A DNA stretch of 64,000 nt from Archangium primigenium. GTDB lineage: Bacteria; Myxococcota; Myxococcia; Myxococcales; Myxococcaceae. A program made the translations under genes and the position numbers. Shown here piece by piece: positions 49,689 through 61,126 of this stretch. The DNA lies in assembly GCF_016904885.1 (NCBI RefSeq), contig NZ_JADWYI010000001.1:4340001-4404000 (forward strand), given 5' to 3'. Each line of letters opens with the position of its first letter. Positions within the stretch are counted from its first letter, which is position 1. The notes below the pieces were generated by a model. The model was not told where the DNA came from. It saw only the letters and a list, made by a program, of their open reading frames with translations, and did not search any database.

Positions 49689-50645
49689 ATGCAGGAGCTG
49701 ACCGAAGCCTTCAAGACCCTGGGAGACCCCACGCGGCTGCGCATCCTGCGGCTGGTGGGCGAGGCACGGCTCAACGTGTCCGAGGTGGTGTCGCTGGTGG
49801 GGGTGGCGCAGTCGTCGGTGTCGCACCACCTGACGCGGCTCAAGGCGTTGGACCTCATCCGCGAGGAGCGCCAGGGCGGCTTCACCTACTACTCGCTGGC
49901 GGTGGACGAGAAGGCGCCGCTCTGGCCCCTCATCCGGCTGGCCAAGGAGGCCCCCGACGAGCACGGCGACCTGGCCCGGCTCACGGAGCTGCTGCGGCGG
50001 CGCGAGGACGTGCACACGCTCAACGAGAAGCTGCTCGAGCCCGGCCAGTCCTGGCGGCTGTGGGCCGCGGCGCTCGCGAGCCTGCTGCCCCCCCTGGACA
50101 TGGTCGACTTCGGCTGTGGCACGGGCGTGCTGACGGTGGAGCTGGCGCGCTGGGCCCGGCACGTGACGGCCATCGACCGCAGCGCGTCCGCGTTGGGCAA
50201 GGCGCGCGCGGAGGCCGAGCGGCTCGGCCTGCACAACATCACCTACCTGGAGGCCAACCTGGAGGCGCTGCCGCTCAAGAGCGCGGCGTACGACCTGGTG
50301 GTGCTCTCGCAGAGCCTGCACCACGTGGAGTCCTGCGAGCGGGTGCTGGCCGAGGGCGCGCGCCTGCTCAAGCCTGGCGGGCGCATGGTGGTGCTGGAGC
50401 TCCTGCCGCACGACGAGCAGTGGGTGCGCTCGCGGCTGGGGCACCAGCACCTGGGCTTCGAGCCGGACACGCTGCGCGAGTCGATGCGCGAGGCGGGGCT
50501 CGAGGCGCCCACGCTCGTGGCGGCGCCGCGCGACGTGGCCTCGCCCTTCAAGGCCTTCCTCCTCACGGGCACGCGCGCCGCTTCCGAGTCGCTCGCGGTC
50601 CCCATTCCCCTTCGCCAGTCGTCCTCTGGCACGAGAGCGTCATGA
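49689..50645 (+). CDS. sahR: SahR-like ArsR-family regulator with SAM/SAH-binding methyltransferase domain
   Basis: The protein is 318 residues. The N-terminal ArsR winged helix (about 1-95) has LGDPTRLRILRLVGEA and VAQSSVSHHLTRLKALDLIREER. The C-terminal part (about 125-300) is a class I methyltransferase fold with VDFGCGTGVLTVEL for SAM/SAH. SahR proteins use that domain to sense S-adenosylhomocysteine and control methionine-cycle genes. Here the gene is coupled (ATGA) to the homocysteine-methyltransferase gene, which supports the role. Cysteines for metal sensing are absent from the HTH. The exact ligand is inferred. Confidence 0.8.
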   Translation: MQELTEAFKTLGDPTRLRILRLVGEARLNVSEVVSLVGVAQSSVSHHLTRLKALDLIREERQGGFTYYSLAVDEKAPLWPLIRLAKEAPDEHGDLARLTELLRRREDVHTLNEKLLEPGQSWRLWAAALASLLPPLDMVDFGCGTGVLTVELARWARHVTAIDRSASALGKARAEAERLGLHNITYLEANLEALPLKSAAYDLVVLSQSLHHVESCERVLAEGARLLKPGGRMVVLELLPHDEQWVRSRLGHQHLGFEPDTLRESMREAGLEAPTLVAAPRDVASPFKAFLLTGTRAASESLAVPIPLRQSSSGTRAS

Positions 50646-51706
50646 TCCGACCCGCGCACACCGCCCAGGAACTCGAGCAGCTCTTCTCCCAGCGCATCGC
50701 CGTGCTCGATGGCGCCATGGGCTCGATGATCCAGACCTACCCGCTCGGCGAGGCGGACTTCCGGGGCGCTCGGTTCCAGGCGCACGGCAAGGATCTCAAG
50801 GGCAACAACGATCTGCTGTGCCTCACGCGGCCGGACATCATCGAGGAGATCCACGGGCGCTACTTCGCCGCGGGCGCCGACATGGTGGAGACCAACACGT
50901 TCAGCAGCACGTCCATCGCCCAGGCGGACTACGAGCTGAGCCACATCGTGACGGAGCTGAACGCCGCGGCGGTACAGTGCGCGCGCCGCGCCGCGGTGGC
51001 CGCCGAGGCCGCCACGCCGGGCCGCCGCTGCTTCGTGGCGGGAGCCATTGGCCCGCTCAATCGCACGCTGTCCATGTCCCCGGACGTCAACCGCCCGGAC
51101 TACCGCGCGGTGAACTGGGACGAGGTGGTGGCCTCCTACGCCGAGCAGGTGCGCGCCATGCTCGGCGCCGGGGTGGACGTGCTGCTCGTGGAGACCATCT
51201 TCGACACGCTCAACGCCAAGGCGGCGCTCTTCGCCATCGACAGCTGCTTCGAGGAGCTGGGCGTGCGGGTGCCGGTGATGGTGTCCGTCACCATCACGGA
51301 CGCCTCGGGGCGCACGCTGTCCGGGCAGACCATCACCGCCTTCTACCACTCCATCCGGCACGCCCGGCCCTTCAGCGTGGGCATCAACTGCGCGCTGGGC
51401 GCCAAGGACATGCGGCCCTACCTGCAGGAGCTGTCGGCGGTGGCCGAGTGCCATGTCACCTGCTACCCCAACGCGGGCCTGCCCAACGCGTTCGGCGGCT
51501 ACGACGAGACGCCCGCGGACATGGCCCGCCAGGTGAGCGACTTCGCCCGCCAGGGCTGGGTGAACATGGTGGGCGGCTGCTGCGGCTCCACGCCCGAGCA
51601 CATCGCCGCCATCGCCGACTCCGTGCGCGCCTTCGCCCGACGCGCCGCCCAGCCGCCCTCGCACACCTTGAGGCTCAGTGGTCTCGAGCCGCTCCTCGTT
51701 CCGTGA
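50642..51706 (+). CDS. metH: Methionine synthase, homocysteine-binding module (separate gene)
   Basis: This 354-residue protein is equivalent to the N-terminal barrel of MetH. It begins [20 protein letters not shown], and the zinc-ligand cysteines are in VGINCALGA and [13 protein letters not shown]. It ends [12 protein letters not shown], the exact linker that joins the homocysteine and folate modules in one-piece MetH. It activates homocysteine for methylation by cob(I)alamin carried by the next gene product. ATGA coupling ties it to sahR. Both halves are intact, so I treat this as a real split and not a broken gene. Confidence 0.92.
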   Translation: MIRPAHTAQELEQLFSQRIAVLDGAMGSMIQTYPLGEADFRGARFQAHGKDLKGNNDLLCLTRPDIIEEIHGRYFAAGADMVETNTFSSTSIAQADYELSHIVTELNAAAVQCARRAAVAAEAATPGRRCFVAGAIGPLNRTLSMSPDVNRPDYRAVNWDEVVASYAEQVRAMLGAGVDVLLVETIFDTLNAKAALFAIDSCFEELGVRVPVMVSVTITDASGRTLSGQTITAFYHSIRHARPFSVGINCALGAKDMRPYLQELSAVAECHVTCYPNAGLPNAFGGYDETPADMARQVSDFARQGWVNMVGGCCGSTPEHIAAIADSVRAFARRAAQPPSHTLRLSGLEPLLVP

Positions 51707-51728
51707 TCCGGAGAAAGAAGACCCCGCC

Positions 51729-54419
<2,691 letters not shown>

Positions 54420-54426
54420 CGCGCGG

Positions 54427-55419
54427 CTAGTTGCAGGAGAAGGCCACGTTGTCGTGGCGCACGGCGGACGTCTTGTAGACGAGCGTGCGCAGCTCGCCCG
54501 CGGAGAAGCCACTCTCTCCGCAGGCGCACGTGGCCTGGGTGCCGGTGCAACTGGTCCAGTTGATGGCGTCGCCTCCGGCGTCCACGCGGTACTCGGCGTT
54601 GAAGACGGCCTTGTTCTGGGCGAGGAAGCTCGTCTTGTAGACGCCGCACTCCTTGTAGCGCTGGCACTCCTCGTTGATGGCGAAGTCGAAGGACGAGGCG
54701 AGCTGCGCCACCTGGTCGATGTCGTTCTTGAGCGCGATGCCCAGGCACTTGGCGTGCGCGGTGTCCGCCAGCCAGCGGTTGTAGGCGAGCTGATCGTTCG
54801 CCGTGATGCCCCAGCAGGCCTGGTCGGTGCAGTTGATCTCCGAGTCGTGCGAGTAGGCGTCGACGTTGTCCGGCTCCACGGCGTCACAGCCCTTGTCCCG
54901 CGCGAGTTGCAGGCGCGCCGCCATCACCGTGCGCACCGCGCTCTTGCGGTGATCCAACCACCACTCACAGCTCCCGCCGCTCTGGCACCAGTCGCCCAGG
55001 ATGTGGACGGACTTCGCGCAGTTCTCGCCCGGGGTGCACCAGGTGTCCTGGGGGAACTGGTTGGCATCGCCGCGCCAGTTCTCGTAGGTGCCCGCGCTGA
55101 AGTAGCAGACGACCTTCTTGCCCGCGTTCTTGTACTCCTGGATCTTCGTGCTCGTCGTGCCGAACAGGTCCACGACGTAGACCTGGGCGGACAAGGTCGT
55201 GGGCAGCGCGCTGTTCTCCAGATCCCAGATCCACGTGCTCGTCTTGGGGAAGCTCACCTGCGTGCACGCCAGGGCCGGCTCCGCGTCCGGGACGGCGGGC
55301 ACCTCCGCCGCGGGCGCCTCGGTAGCGGGCTCGGGGGGCGGGGCCTCCTCTTCCGCGGCCAGACAGCCGGAGAGCAGCAGGGACATCCAGGGGGTAAGCC
55401 ACCGCAACCGTGTCGTCAT
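54427..55419 (-). CDS. GH114-like endo-alpha-1,4-polygalactosaminidase lipoprotein
   Basis: The protein is 330 residues from the ATG at 55419 (GGGAG 6 bases before). The lipobox LLSGC is followed by a Glu/Pro/Ala-rich linker, then a TIM-barrel of the GH114 type: KTSTWIWDLEN, VYVVDLFGT, KKVVCYFSAGTYENWR, CDAVEPDNVDAYSH, LGIALKNDIDQV and FAINEECQRYKECG. The Asp/Glu residues in AVEPDNVD and NEECQ fit the family's acidic active site. The family cuts polygalactosamine exopolysaccharides, so a biofilm or slime substrate is likely. It converges with metH. Confidence 0.78.
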   Translation of the reverse strand: MTTRLRWLTPWMSLLLSGCLAAEEEAPPPEPATEAPAAEVPAVPDAEPALACTQVSFPKTSTWIWDLENSALPTTLSAQVYVVDLFGTTSTKIQEYKNAGKKVVCYFSAGTYENWRGDANQFPQDTWCTPGENCAKSVHILGDWCQSGGSCEWWLDHRKSAVRTVMAARLQLARDKGCDAVEPDNVDAYSHDSEINCTDQACWGITANDQLAYNRWLADTAHAKCLGIALKNDIDQVAQLASSFDFAINEECQRYKECGVYKTSFLAQNKAVFNAEYRVDAGGDAINWTSCTGTQATCACGESGFSAGELRTLVYKTSAVRHDNVAFSCN

Positions 55420-55481
55420 CGTGTCTCCCTTCGAGCGAAGCACCTTCATGGCAAACCAGGGATTTTCCCACAAGACGCGTT

Positions 55482-56090
55482 TTACGGGGTTGCGGGTGTC
55501 CGGGCGCAGAGGGCGGTGAAGGTCTCCACCAGGGTGTCGGTGGAGGAGGCGGGGAAGATGGGGCAGGTGAGCTTGAGGCTGACCACGCCATGCAGGCCGG
55601 CCCACAGCACCTCCGCCAGGGCGGTGGGAGCCAGGGCGGTGGACACGGCGCCCTGGGCCTGGAGGTCCTCGGCGAGCCGCACGACCACCTGGAAAGACTG
55701 GCCTCCGGCGTCGGCGTCGCTGCGGAAGATCTCGGTGGTGTACTTCGGGTCGGTCATGAACAGCAGCCGGTAGGTCTCCGGCTGCTCCAGGCCAAAGCCC
55801 ACGTACGCGTCCGCCAGGGCCCGCAGCCGCCGGGAGGCCACGGGCTCCCGGGTGGCGGGCTCCAGCCGCGCCAGCAGCTCCTCGAAGCCCTGGAGGCACA
55901 GCGCGCGGGCGATGGCGTCCCGGTTCTCGAAGTGCAGGTAGATGGCCGCGGGCGAGTACTCGATGGCCTCGGCGAGCTTGCGCATCGTCAGCGCCTCGAA
56001 GCCCTCGCGCACCACCATGTCCCGCGCCATGCGGAGGATGGCGGCGCGCACCTCCGCCCGCTGCCGCTCCCGACGCTCCGTGCTTCCCAT
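55482..56090 (-). CDS. TetR-family transcriptional regulator
   Basis: The protein is 202 residues from the ATG at 56090, preceded by GGGAGG. The N-terminal HTH (about 12-58) has RAAILRMARDMVVREGFEALTMRKLAEAIEYSPAAIYLHFENRDAI. The C-terminal ligand domain resembles TetR_C_33-like helices (LFMTDPKY, ALAEVLWAGLHGVVSL). It is divergent from an NAD-dependent SDR gene, with a 27-bp near-palindrome between them, so it most likely represses both. The inducer is unknown. Confidence 0.88.
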   Translation of the reverse strand: MGSTERRERQRAEVRAAILRMARDMVVREGFEALTMRKLAEAIEYSPAAIYLHFENRDAIARALCLQGFEELLARLEPATREPVASRRLRALADAYVGFGLEQPETYRLLFMTDPKYTTEIFRSDADAGGQSFQVVVRLAEDLQAQGAVSTALAPTALAEVLWAGLHGVVSLKLTCPIFPASSTDTLVETFTALCARTPATP

Positions 56091-56132
56091 GCGCTGCGTC
56101 CTCCCTTGACGCGATGAACGGGTCATATTATC

Positions 56133-56159
56133 TGAACGGCGTTTACTAAACAACGTTCA
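56133..56159. promoter_or_regulatory. TetR-type operator between divergent genes
   Basis: This is a 27-bp palindrome centred on 56146: TGAACG, two bases, GTTTA, centre C, TAAAC, two bases, CGTTCA. Only the two inner dinucleotides (GC versus AA) break the symmetry. Leftward elements TTGTTT and TAATAT spaced by 17 bp flank it and could form the regulator's promoter. Further TGAACG half-sites occur on each side, near 56114 and 56165. Confidence 0.72.
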
Positions 56160-56192
56160 CAAGATGAACGGCGATAAACGGGAGGCACGGAC

Positions 56193-57158
56193 ATGGGCAA
56201 GCTGGCGCTGTGGGGAGCGGCGGGAGCCGTGGGTCGGAGCATCGCGGAGGCCCTCCGGGCCCGGGGGCAGCCCTACCGGGTGGTGGGCCGCTCGCTCGGC
56301 GGGTTGAAGGCGACGTTCGGGGGAGATCCGCTGGCGGAGGCGGTGACGTGGAACCCGGAGGACGCGGCGTCGGTGCGCGCGGCGGCCCGGGGGGTGGACA
56401 CGCTCGTCTACCTCGTGGGGGTGCCGTACCCCGAGTTCCACCTGCACCCGGTGCTGATGCGGCGCACGCTGGACGCGGCCATCGCCGAGGGCGTCGAGCG
56501 CCTCGTGCTCATCGGCACGGTGTACCCGTATGGCCGGCCCCGGACGGCGACGGTGGACGAGACGCACCCGCGCGAGCCGCACACCTTCAAGGGGCGGATG
56601 CGCAAGGAGCAGGAGGACCTGGTGCTCGCCGAGCACGCCGCCGGGCGCATCCAGGGCACCATCCTGCGCCTGCCGGACTTCTACGGGCCGGGAGTGGACA
56701 AGAGCTTCCTGCACGCGGCCTTCCAGGCGGCGGTGTCGGGCGGCACGGCGAACCTGGTGGGGCCCCTGGACACGCCGCACGAGTTCGTCTTCATCCCGGA
56801 CGTGGGGCCGGTGGTGCTCTCCCTGGCGGAAGCGCCGGGCGCCTATGGCCGCTTCTGGAACCTGGCGGGGGCGGGCGCCATCACCCAGCGGGCCCTGGTG
56901 GAGCGCATCTTCGCCGAGGGGGGCCGGCCGCCGCGCTTCCGGGTGGCCTCGAAGCTGATGCTGCGGCTGCTCGGGCTGCGCGACCCGTTCCTGCGCGAGC
57001 TCGTGGAGATGCACTACCTGCTCACCCAGCCCGTGCTCCTGGACGACTCGGCGCTGCGCGGGCTGCTGGGCCCGTTGCCCAAGACGTCCTACGAGGAGGG
57101 CGTCCGGCGGACCCTGGAGGCCATGCGCGCGGAGGCGCGGGTGCCGGGCGCGGCGTGA
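56193..57158 (+). CDS. NAD(P)-dependent epimerase/dehydratase (SDR family)
   Basis: This 321-residue extended or atypical SDR has a Rossmann motif LALWGAAGAVGRSIAEALRARG. Later segments are VDTLVYLVGVPYPEF, RLVLIGTVYPYGRP (Tyr in place), LRLPDFYGPGV and FVFIPDVGPVVLSLAEAP. The classical YxxxK is not obvious, so the catalytic type is uncertain. It is divergent from the TetR gene across the palindromic operator, which implies induction by a compound sensed by that regulator. The substrate is unknown. Confidence 0.8.
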   Translation: MGKLALWGAAGAVGRSIAEALRARGQPYRVVGRSLGGLKATFGGDPLAEAVTWNPEDAASVRAAARGVDTLVYLVGVPYPEFHLHPVLMRRTLDAAIAEGVERLVLIGTVYPYGRPRTATVDETHPREPHTFKGRMRKEQEDLVLAEHAAGRIQGTILRLPDFYGPGVDKSFLHAAFQAAVSGGTANLVGPLDTPHEFVFIPDVGPVVLSLAEAPGAYGRFWNLAGAGAITQRALVERIFAEGGRPPRFRVASKLMLRLLGLRDPFLRELVEMHYLLTQPVLLDDSALRGLLGPLPKTSYEEGVRRTLEAMRAEARVPGAA

Positions 57159-57168
57159 CGGACGGGGC

Positions 57169-58428
57169 TCAGCGCCGGGGCCAGGCGGCGAGGATCCGCT
57201 CGACGGCGTCTTGAGCGCGCCGGTCCACCGCGCCGCTCAGGGATTTGGCGGGGACGTCGAAGTTCTTGAAGTGCAGCCGCTTCCACACCGGCAGGTGGGT
57301 GTCGTAGCGCACGCACGCGTTGGGGCTCCAGAGCACGCCGTCCGCCTGGGCCACGGCGCGCTCGAGGCACGCATCGAACCCGGCGCCGGTGGGCAGATGG
57401 CGCAGGGCCTCGACGACGTGGCGCAGATCGAGGGACAGGCCCGTCCGGGGCGCACCGGTCACCGCCTGGAACACGTCACCCAGCCGGTCCTCGGGCAGAA
57501 AGGCGAGGAAGCCAGGGCGCAGGATCGCGCATCCCGCGCGGAGGCGGCCGGCCTGGAAGGTGGCGGGAAAGCAGACCACGTCGGGCAGGGGCTCGGGGGT
57601 CGCGTGGCCGAACAGGGGCGCCCGGCGATGCAGCTCCAGCGCCGTCAGCACGCTCCGCTGCGTGTCGCGATCCAGTCCCAGGACGAACGTCTCGTGCGGG
57701 CCCGACACGAGGAGCGTGTCCGGGAAGGGGGCGGAGACCCCATGGGGGGGGATGTCGCGCAGGAGCACCTGCGTGCGCTCTCCCGGGGCGGACTCCCACA
57801 CGAGCCGCTCGGGCGTCAGCCAGTAGCGGGTGGAGCGGGGCCGTCGGTAACGGAAGGCGGGCAGCAGGCACATGACGACCCCGACGACCAATCCGGCGAA
57901 GATGCCCAGGAACAGGCTGCTCAGCACGAAGAGACCCAGGCCCACGAGCTGAGCACGGAATGGGACGCGGAACGGAGGGGATGGGTCCTGGGTGAGGAGG
58001 ATCTCTCCGGGCACCAGGTCCGGGACGGGGGTCCGGACGCACAGCGCGCGCAGGCGCGAGAGCCGCGCCCCGCGAGACGGGGTGGGGGTCTCGGGCGAGG
58101 GGCGCGATTCGAGCCGCTGGTCCAGGAGGGCGTCCAGCCGGTCGCGGCGCCGGAGCACCTCGCGCACGGTGGCGAGCACGGGGTGCGCGCGGGGCCAGTC
58201 CTCGCGTTGGGCGAGCTGCTGGATGGCGGCCAGGGCGGCCTCGAAGTCGGGCTCCCGGGCCGCCACCTCGTCGAGGAGGCCGGGTTGCTGTCCCAACTGA
58301 CGCCTCCACTGGCGCTCTTCCAGGCGGCCCTGGAGCGCCCGGTAGTGGACGCGCGCGGCCTCCACGGTCTCGAGGCGACCCTCGAGCCGGCGCCGCACGT
58401 CCTCGGGAGCCAGCAGGTGGTCGGACAT
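57169..58428 (-). CDS. Membrane protein of unknown function with PH-like domain
   Basis: The protein is 419 residues. Residues about 1-130 are a charged helical coiled-coil-like region (VRRRLEGRLETVEAARVHYRALQGRLEERQW). A double hydrophobic hairpin at about 168-205 (LVGLGLFVLSSLFLGIFAGLVVGVVMCLL) is followed by a beta-rich part starting RYWLTPERLVWESAPGERTQVLLRDI, which resembles bacterial PH-like (bPH2) modules. The C-terminus is helical. No enzyme motif is seen, and I do not recognise a specific family. It is divergent from the Ser/Thr kinase gene 42 bp away. Confidence 0.6.
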   Translation of the reverse strand: MSDHLLAPEDVRRRLEGRLETVEAARVHYRALQGRLEERQWRRQLGQQPGLLDEVAAREPDFEAALAAIQQLAQREDWPRAHPVLATVREVLRRRDRLDALLDQRLESRPSPETPTPSRGARLSRLRALCVRTPVPDLVPGEILLTQDPSPPFRVPFRAQLVGLGLFVLSSLFLGIFAGLVVGVVMCLLPAFRYRRPRSTRYWLTPERLVWESAPGERTQVLLRDIPPHGVSAPFPDTLLVSGPHETFVLGLDRDTQRSVLTALELHRRAPLFGHATPEPLPDVVCFPATFQAGRLRAGCAILRPGFLAFLPEDRLGDVFQAVTGAPRTGLSLDLRHVVEALRHLPTGAGFDACLERAVAQADGVLWSPNACVRYDTHLPVWKRLHFKNFDVPAKSLSGAVDRRAQDAVERILAAWPRR

Positions 58429-58470
58429 GGCGCCTCAGCGTAGCCCAGGGCTCGGATAGAGTGCGCGCCC

Positions 58471-60066
58471 ATGGCTTCCGTGCTCGCCCCCGCGTCGCAC
58501 TCCAATCGGTTGTTGAAGGAGTTCCTGGATCAGGACGTCGTCCCGCGCGAGATGTCCATCGCCCGGTTCATGTGCGGCCTCGCCTCGCTCGGGTGTGTGG
58601 CCGCGCTGGCGCTCGCCGGGGTGATTGGCTGGGGGCTGTCCCTGACGCTCGGGGGGCTGACCTTCGTGCTGGCCCTCTACTACGGGCTGTCGTTGTGGGC
58701 GCTCGGCCGGGGCAGCTTCCATCCGGCGCTCCAGTGGGTGGACAGCGCCATCACCGTGTCCATCCCGGCGCTCGTGTTCGTCGTGGACGGCGTCTTCCAC
58801 GGCCCCGAGTACGCGCTCACCACGCCGCCCTTGGTCATCTGGGGCGCGCTCATCGTCGTGTGCGCGCTCCGGGCGGGCCCGGGCCTGGCCTACTTCGCCG
58901 CGGGGCTCGCCGCGGTGGAGTACCTGGCCGTCTACCTGGTGCTCGTCCACCCGAGGCTTCCGCCCGAGGCCCTCAACACCCTGTCACCGCCCATGGTGGC
59001 GCTGCGCTGTGTGTTCCTCTTCGCCTACGGGCCGCTGACGGCCATGCTCGCCCGGCTCATCGTGAGCAAGGCCGAGGCGGCGCTGAGCGCCATTCGCGAG
59101 AAGGACGTGATGGGCAAGTACTTCCTGCACGAGCGGCTGGGCGCGGGCGGCATGGCCGAGGTGTTCCGCGCCACGTACAGCCCCGAGGGCGGCTTCGAGA
59201 AGCAGGTGGCCATCAAGCGCGTGCTGCCGGCCTACATGGACAACGAGGAGTTCCTCGCCCTGTTCCGGCGCGAGGCGGAGTTGGGCTCGCTCCTCATCCA
59301 TCCCAACATCGTCCAGGTGCTCGACCTGGGGCGGCACCAGGGCACGCTCTTCCTCACCATGGAGTACGTGCAGGGGCTCACGTTGAGCGCGCTGCTGCGG
59401 CGGGTGCCGGGCCGGCGGCTGCCCCCCGCGGTGGTGGCGTACCTCGGCGTGGAGATCGCCGGGGCGCTCGGGTACATGCACGCCCGCGCGGACACGACCG
59501 GCGAGCCCCTGGGCCTGGTGCACCGCGACCTGAACCCGCCCAACATCCTCCTGTCGCGCGTGGGGGAGGTGAAGCTGTCGGACTTCGGCATCGCGCGCGC
59601 CGCGAGCCGGGCCTCGCTCACCCAGGCGCAGGCGGTGCGGGGCAAGGCGGGCTACATGGCGCCGGAGCAGATCCGCGGCGAGCCCCTGGACGGGCGGGCG
59701 GACCTCTTCGCGCTGGGCCTCACCCTGCACGAGGCCCTCACGGGCGCGCGCACCATCCCCGGCGACAGCGAGGCCGAGATGATGATGGCCACCGTCCACC
59801 AGACGCCCAAGGCGCCCTCGGAGCTCGTGCCGGGCCTCTCCCCCGCGCTCGACGCCATCGTCATGGACCTGCTGCACCAGGACCGCGCGCGGCGCACGCC
59901 CTCGGGCGAGGTGCTCCAGCAGCGGCTCCTGGCGCTCACCGGGGTGGAAGCGCCCCTGCCCGAGGGCCGACGCCAGCTGATCGAACTGCTCCGGCAAGCG
60001 TCCGACCAGCCCGCGAGCACCCCGTCCTCGCGGCCCATGGCCCCGGGAGGCCTCGCCGCGGGCTGA
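58471..60066 (+). CDS. Ser/Thr protein kinase with N-terminal membrane domain
   Basis: The protein is 531 residues. The first 195 residues hold about five or six hydrophobic helices (FMCGLASLGCVAALALAGVIG, LTLGGLTFVLALYYGLSLW, IWGALIVVCALRAG, LRCVFLFAYGPLTAMLARLI). The cytoplasmic kinase follows at about 215-490, with glycine loop LGAGGMAEVF, Lys249 (VAIKRV), catalytic loop HRD (351-353, reading HRDLNPPN), DFG (Asp371) and GYMAPEQ. The order, membrane part first, is the reverse of the common Hanks kinase layout and suggests sensing within the membrane. No phosphatase is nearby. Confidence 0.9.
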   Translation: MASVLAPASHSNRLLKEFLDQDVVPREMSIARFMCGLASLGCVAALALAGVIGWGLSLTLGGLTFVLALYYGLSLWALGRGSFHPALQWVDSAITVSIPALVFVVDGVFHGPEYALTTPPLVIWGALIVVCALRAGPGLAYFAAGLAAVEYLAVYLVLVHPRLPPEALNTLSPPMVALRCVFLFAYGPLTAMLARLIVSKAEAALSAIREKDVMGKYFLHERLGAGGMAEVFRATYSPEGGFEKQVAIKRVLPAYMDNEEFLALFRREAELGSLLIHPNIVQVLDLGRHQGTLFLTMEYVQGLTLSALLRRVPGRRLPPAVVAYLGVEIAGALGYMHARADTTGEPLGLVHRDLNPPNILLSRVGEVKLSDFGIARAASRASLTQAQAVRGKAGYMAPEQIRGEPLDGRADLFALGLTLHEALTGARTIPGDSEAEMMMATVHQTPKAPSELVPGLSPALDAIVMDLLHQDRARRTPSGEVLQQRLLALTGVEAPLPEGRRQLIELLRQASDQPASTPSSRPMAPGGLAAG

Positions 60067-60183
60067 CGCCTTGTGAGGAGGGCAGGCCGCCAGTCAGCCG
60101 CCCCCATGCCGCTGGATCCGACTGTTCCGAGACCCAACCTTCCTATCCGTCAGGCACTTCACGAAACGGCGAGGAGGACGGAC

Positions 60184-60996
60184 ATGGCACGGGTGGAGAA
60201 GACGAAGGCACGCCGCTTGGCGGTCGTCACGGGCGCCTCGAGCGGCATCGGCTACGAATTGGCGAGGCAGTTCGCCCAGCATGGCTTCGACCTGCTCGTG
60301 GTCGCGGAGGACGCGGGCATCGTCCAGGCGGCGGAGCGGCTCGAGGCGCTGGGCGTCCGGGTGGAGAGCATGCAGGTGGACCTCGCGGAGTTCGAGGGCG
60401 TGGAGAAGCTCTACGAGCGCATCCAGTACGCGGGCCGTCCAGTAGACGCGATCGCCATCAACGCCGGCGTGGGCGTGGGCGGGGACTTCGCTCGGGAGAC
60501 GGACCTGAAGGCGGAGCTCAACCTCATCAGCCTGAACATCACCTCGTCGGTGCACCTGGCCAAGCGGGTGATCAAGGACATGGTGGCCCGGGGCGAGGGC
60601 CGCGTCCTGTTCACCTCGTCCATCGCCGCGGCGATGCCCGGTCCGTTCGAGGCCGTGTACTCGGCCTCCAAGGCCTTCCTGCTGTCCTTCTCCGAGTCCA
60701 TCCGCAACGAGCTCAAGGACACGGGCGTGACGGTCACGGCGCTCATGCCGGGCCCCACGGAGACCAACTTCTTCCACCGCGCGGGCATGGACGACACCCG
60801 GGTGGGCCAGCAGGAGAAGGACAGCCCGGAGCTCGTCGCGAAGCAGGGCTTCGAGGCGCTGATGGCGGGCGCGGACAAGGTCGTCGCCGGCTCGCTCAAG
60901 AACAAGGCCTTCGTCGCCGCGGCGTCGGTGCTGCCGCTCACCACCACGGCGGAGCTCCACCGCGCGTTGTCGGAGCCAGGCTCGGGCCGCCACTGA
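60184..60996 (+). CDS. Classical short-chain dehydrogenase/reductase
   Basis: The protein is 270 residues from the ATG at 60184 (GAGGAGG 6 bases upstream). The cofactor motif is VVTGASSGIGYELARQFAQHG. Catalytic Ser in LFTSSIAAAMPG and Tyr-Lys in YSASKAF make the full SDR triad with an Asn in AINAGVG. The C-terminal part has TALMPGPTETNFF. An acidic residue (VAED) after beta-2 suggests a preference for NAD. The substrate is unknown. A strong hairpin follows the gene. Confidence 0.9.
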   Translation: MARVEKTKARRLAVVTGASSGIGYELARQFAQHGFDLLVVAEDAGIVQAAERLEALGVRVESMQVDLAEFEGVEKLYERIQYAGRPVDAIAINAGVGVGGDFARETDLKAELNLISLNITSSVHLAKRVIKDMVARGEGRVLFTSSIAAAMPGPFEAVYSASKAFLLSFSESIRNELKDTGVTVTALMPGPTETNFFHRAGMDDTRVGQQEKDSPELVAKQGFEALMAGADKVVAGSLKNKAFVAAASVLPLTTTAELHRALSEPGSGRH

Positions 60997-61019
60997 GCGT
61001 TTCAATGCGCGTGTAGAAA

Positions 61020-61061
61020 GACAGCGCCGTGGTGCCCCGGGTGGGGGGCCACGGCGCTGTC
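61020..61061 (+). terminator. 13-bp hairpin after the SDR gene
   Basis: The left arm 61020-61032 (GACAGCGCCGTGG) and right arm 61049-61061 (CCACGGCGCTGTC) are perfect complements with a 16-base loop, followed by GTTTCC. It begins 23 bp after the SDR stop and ends 65 bp before the peptidase start. Confidence 0.75.
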
Positions 61062-61126
61062 GTTTCCGTGGTGTACTTTCGCCTCGATGGGCTCGTTCGG
61101 AGCCCCTGTGATTGCCCGAGGCGGGG

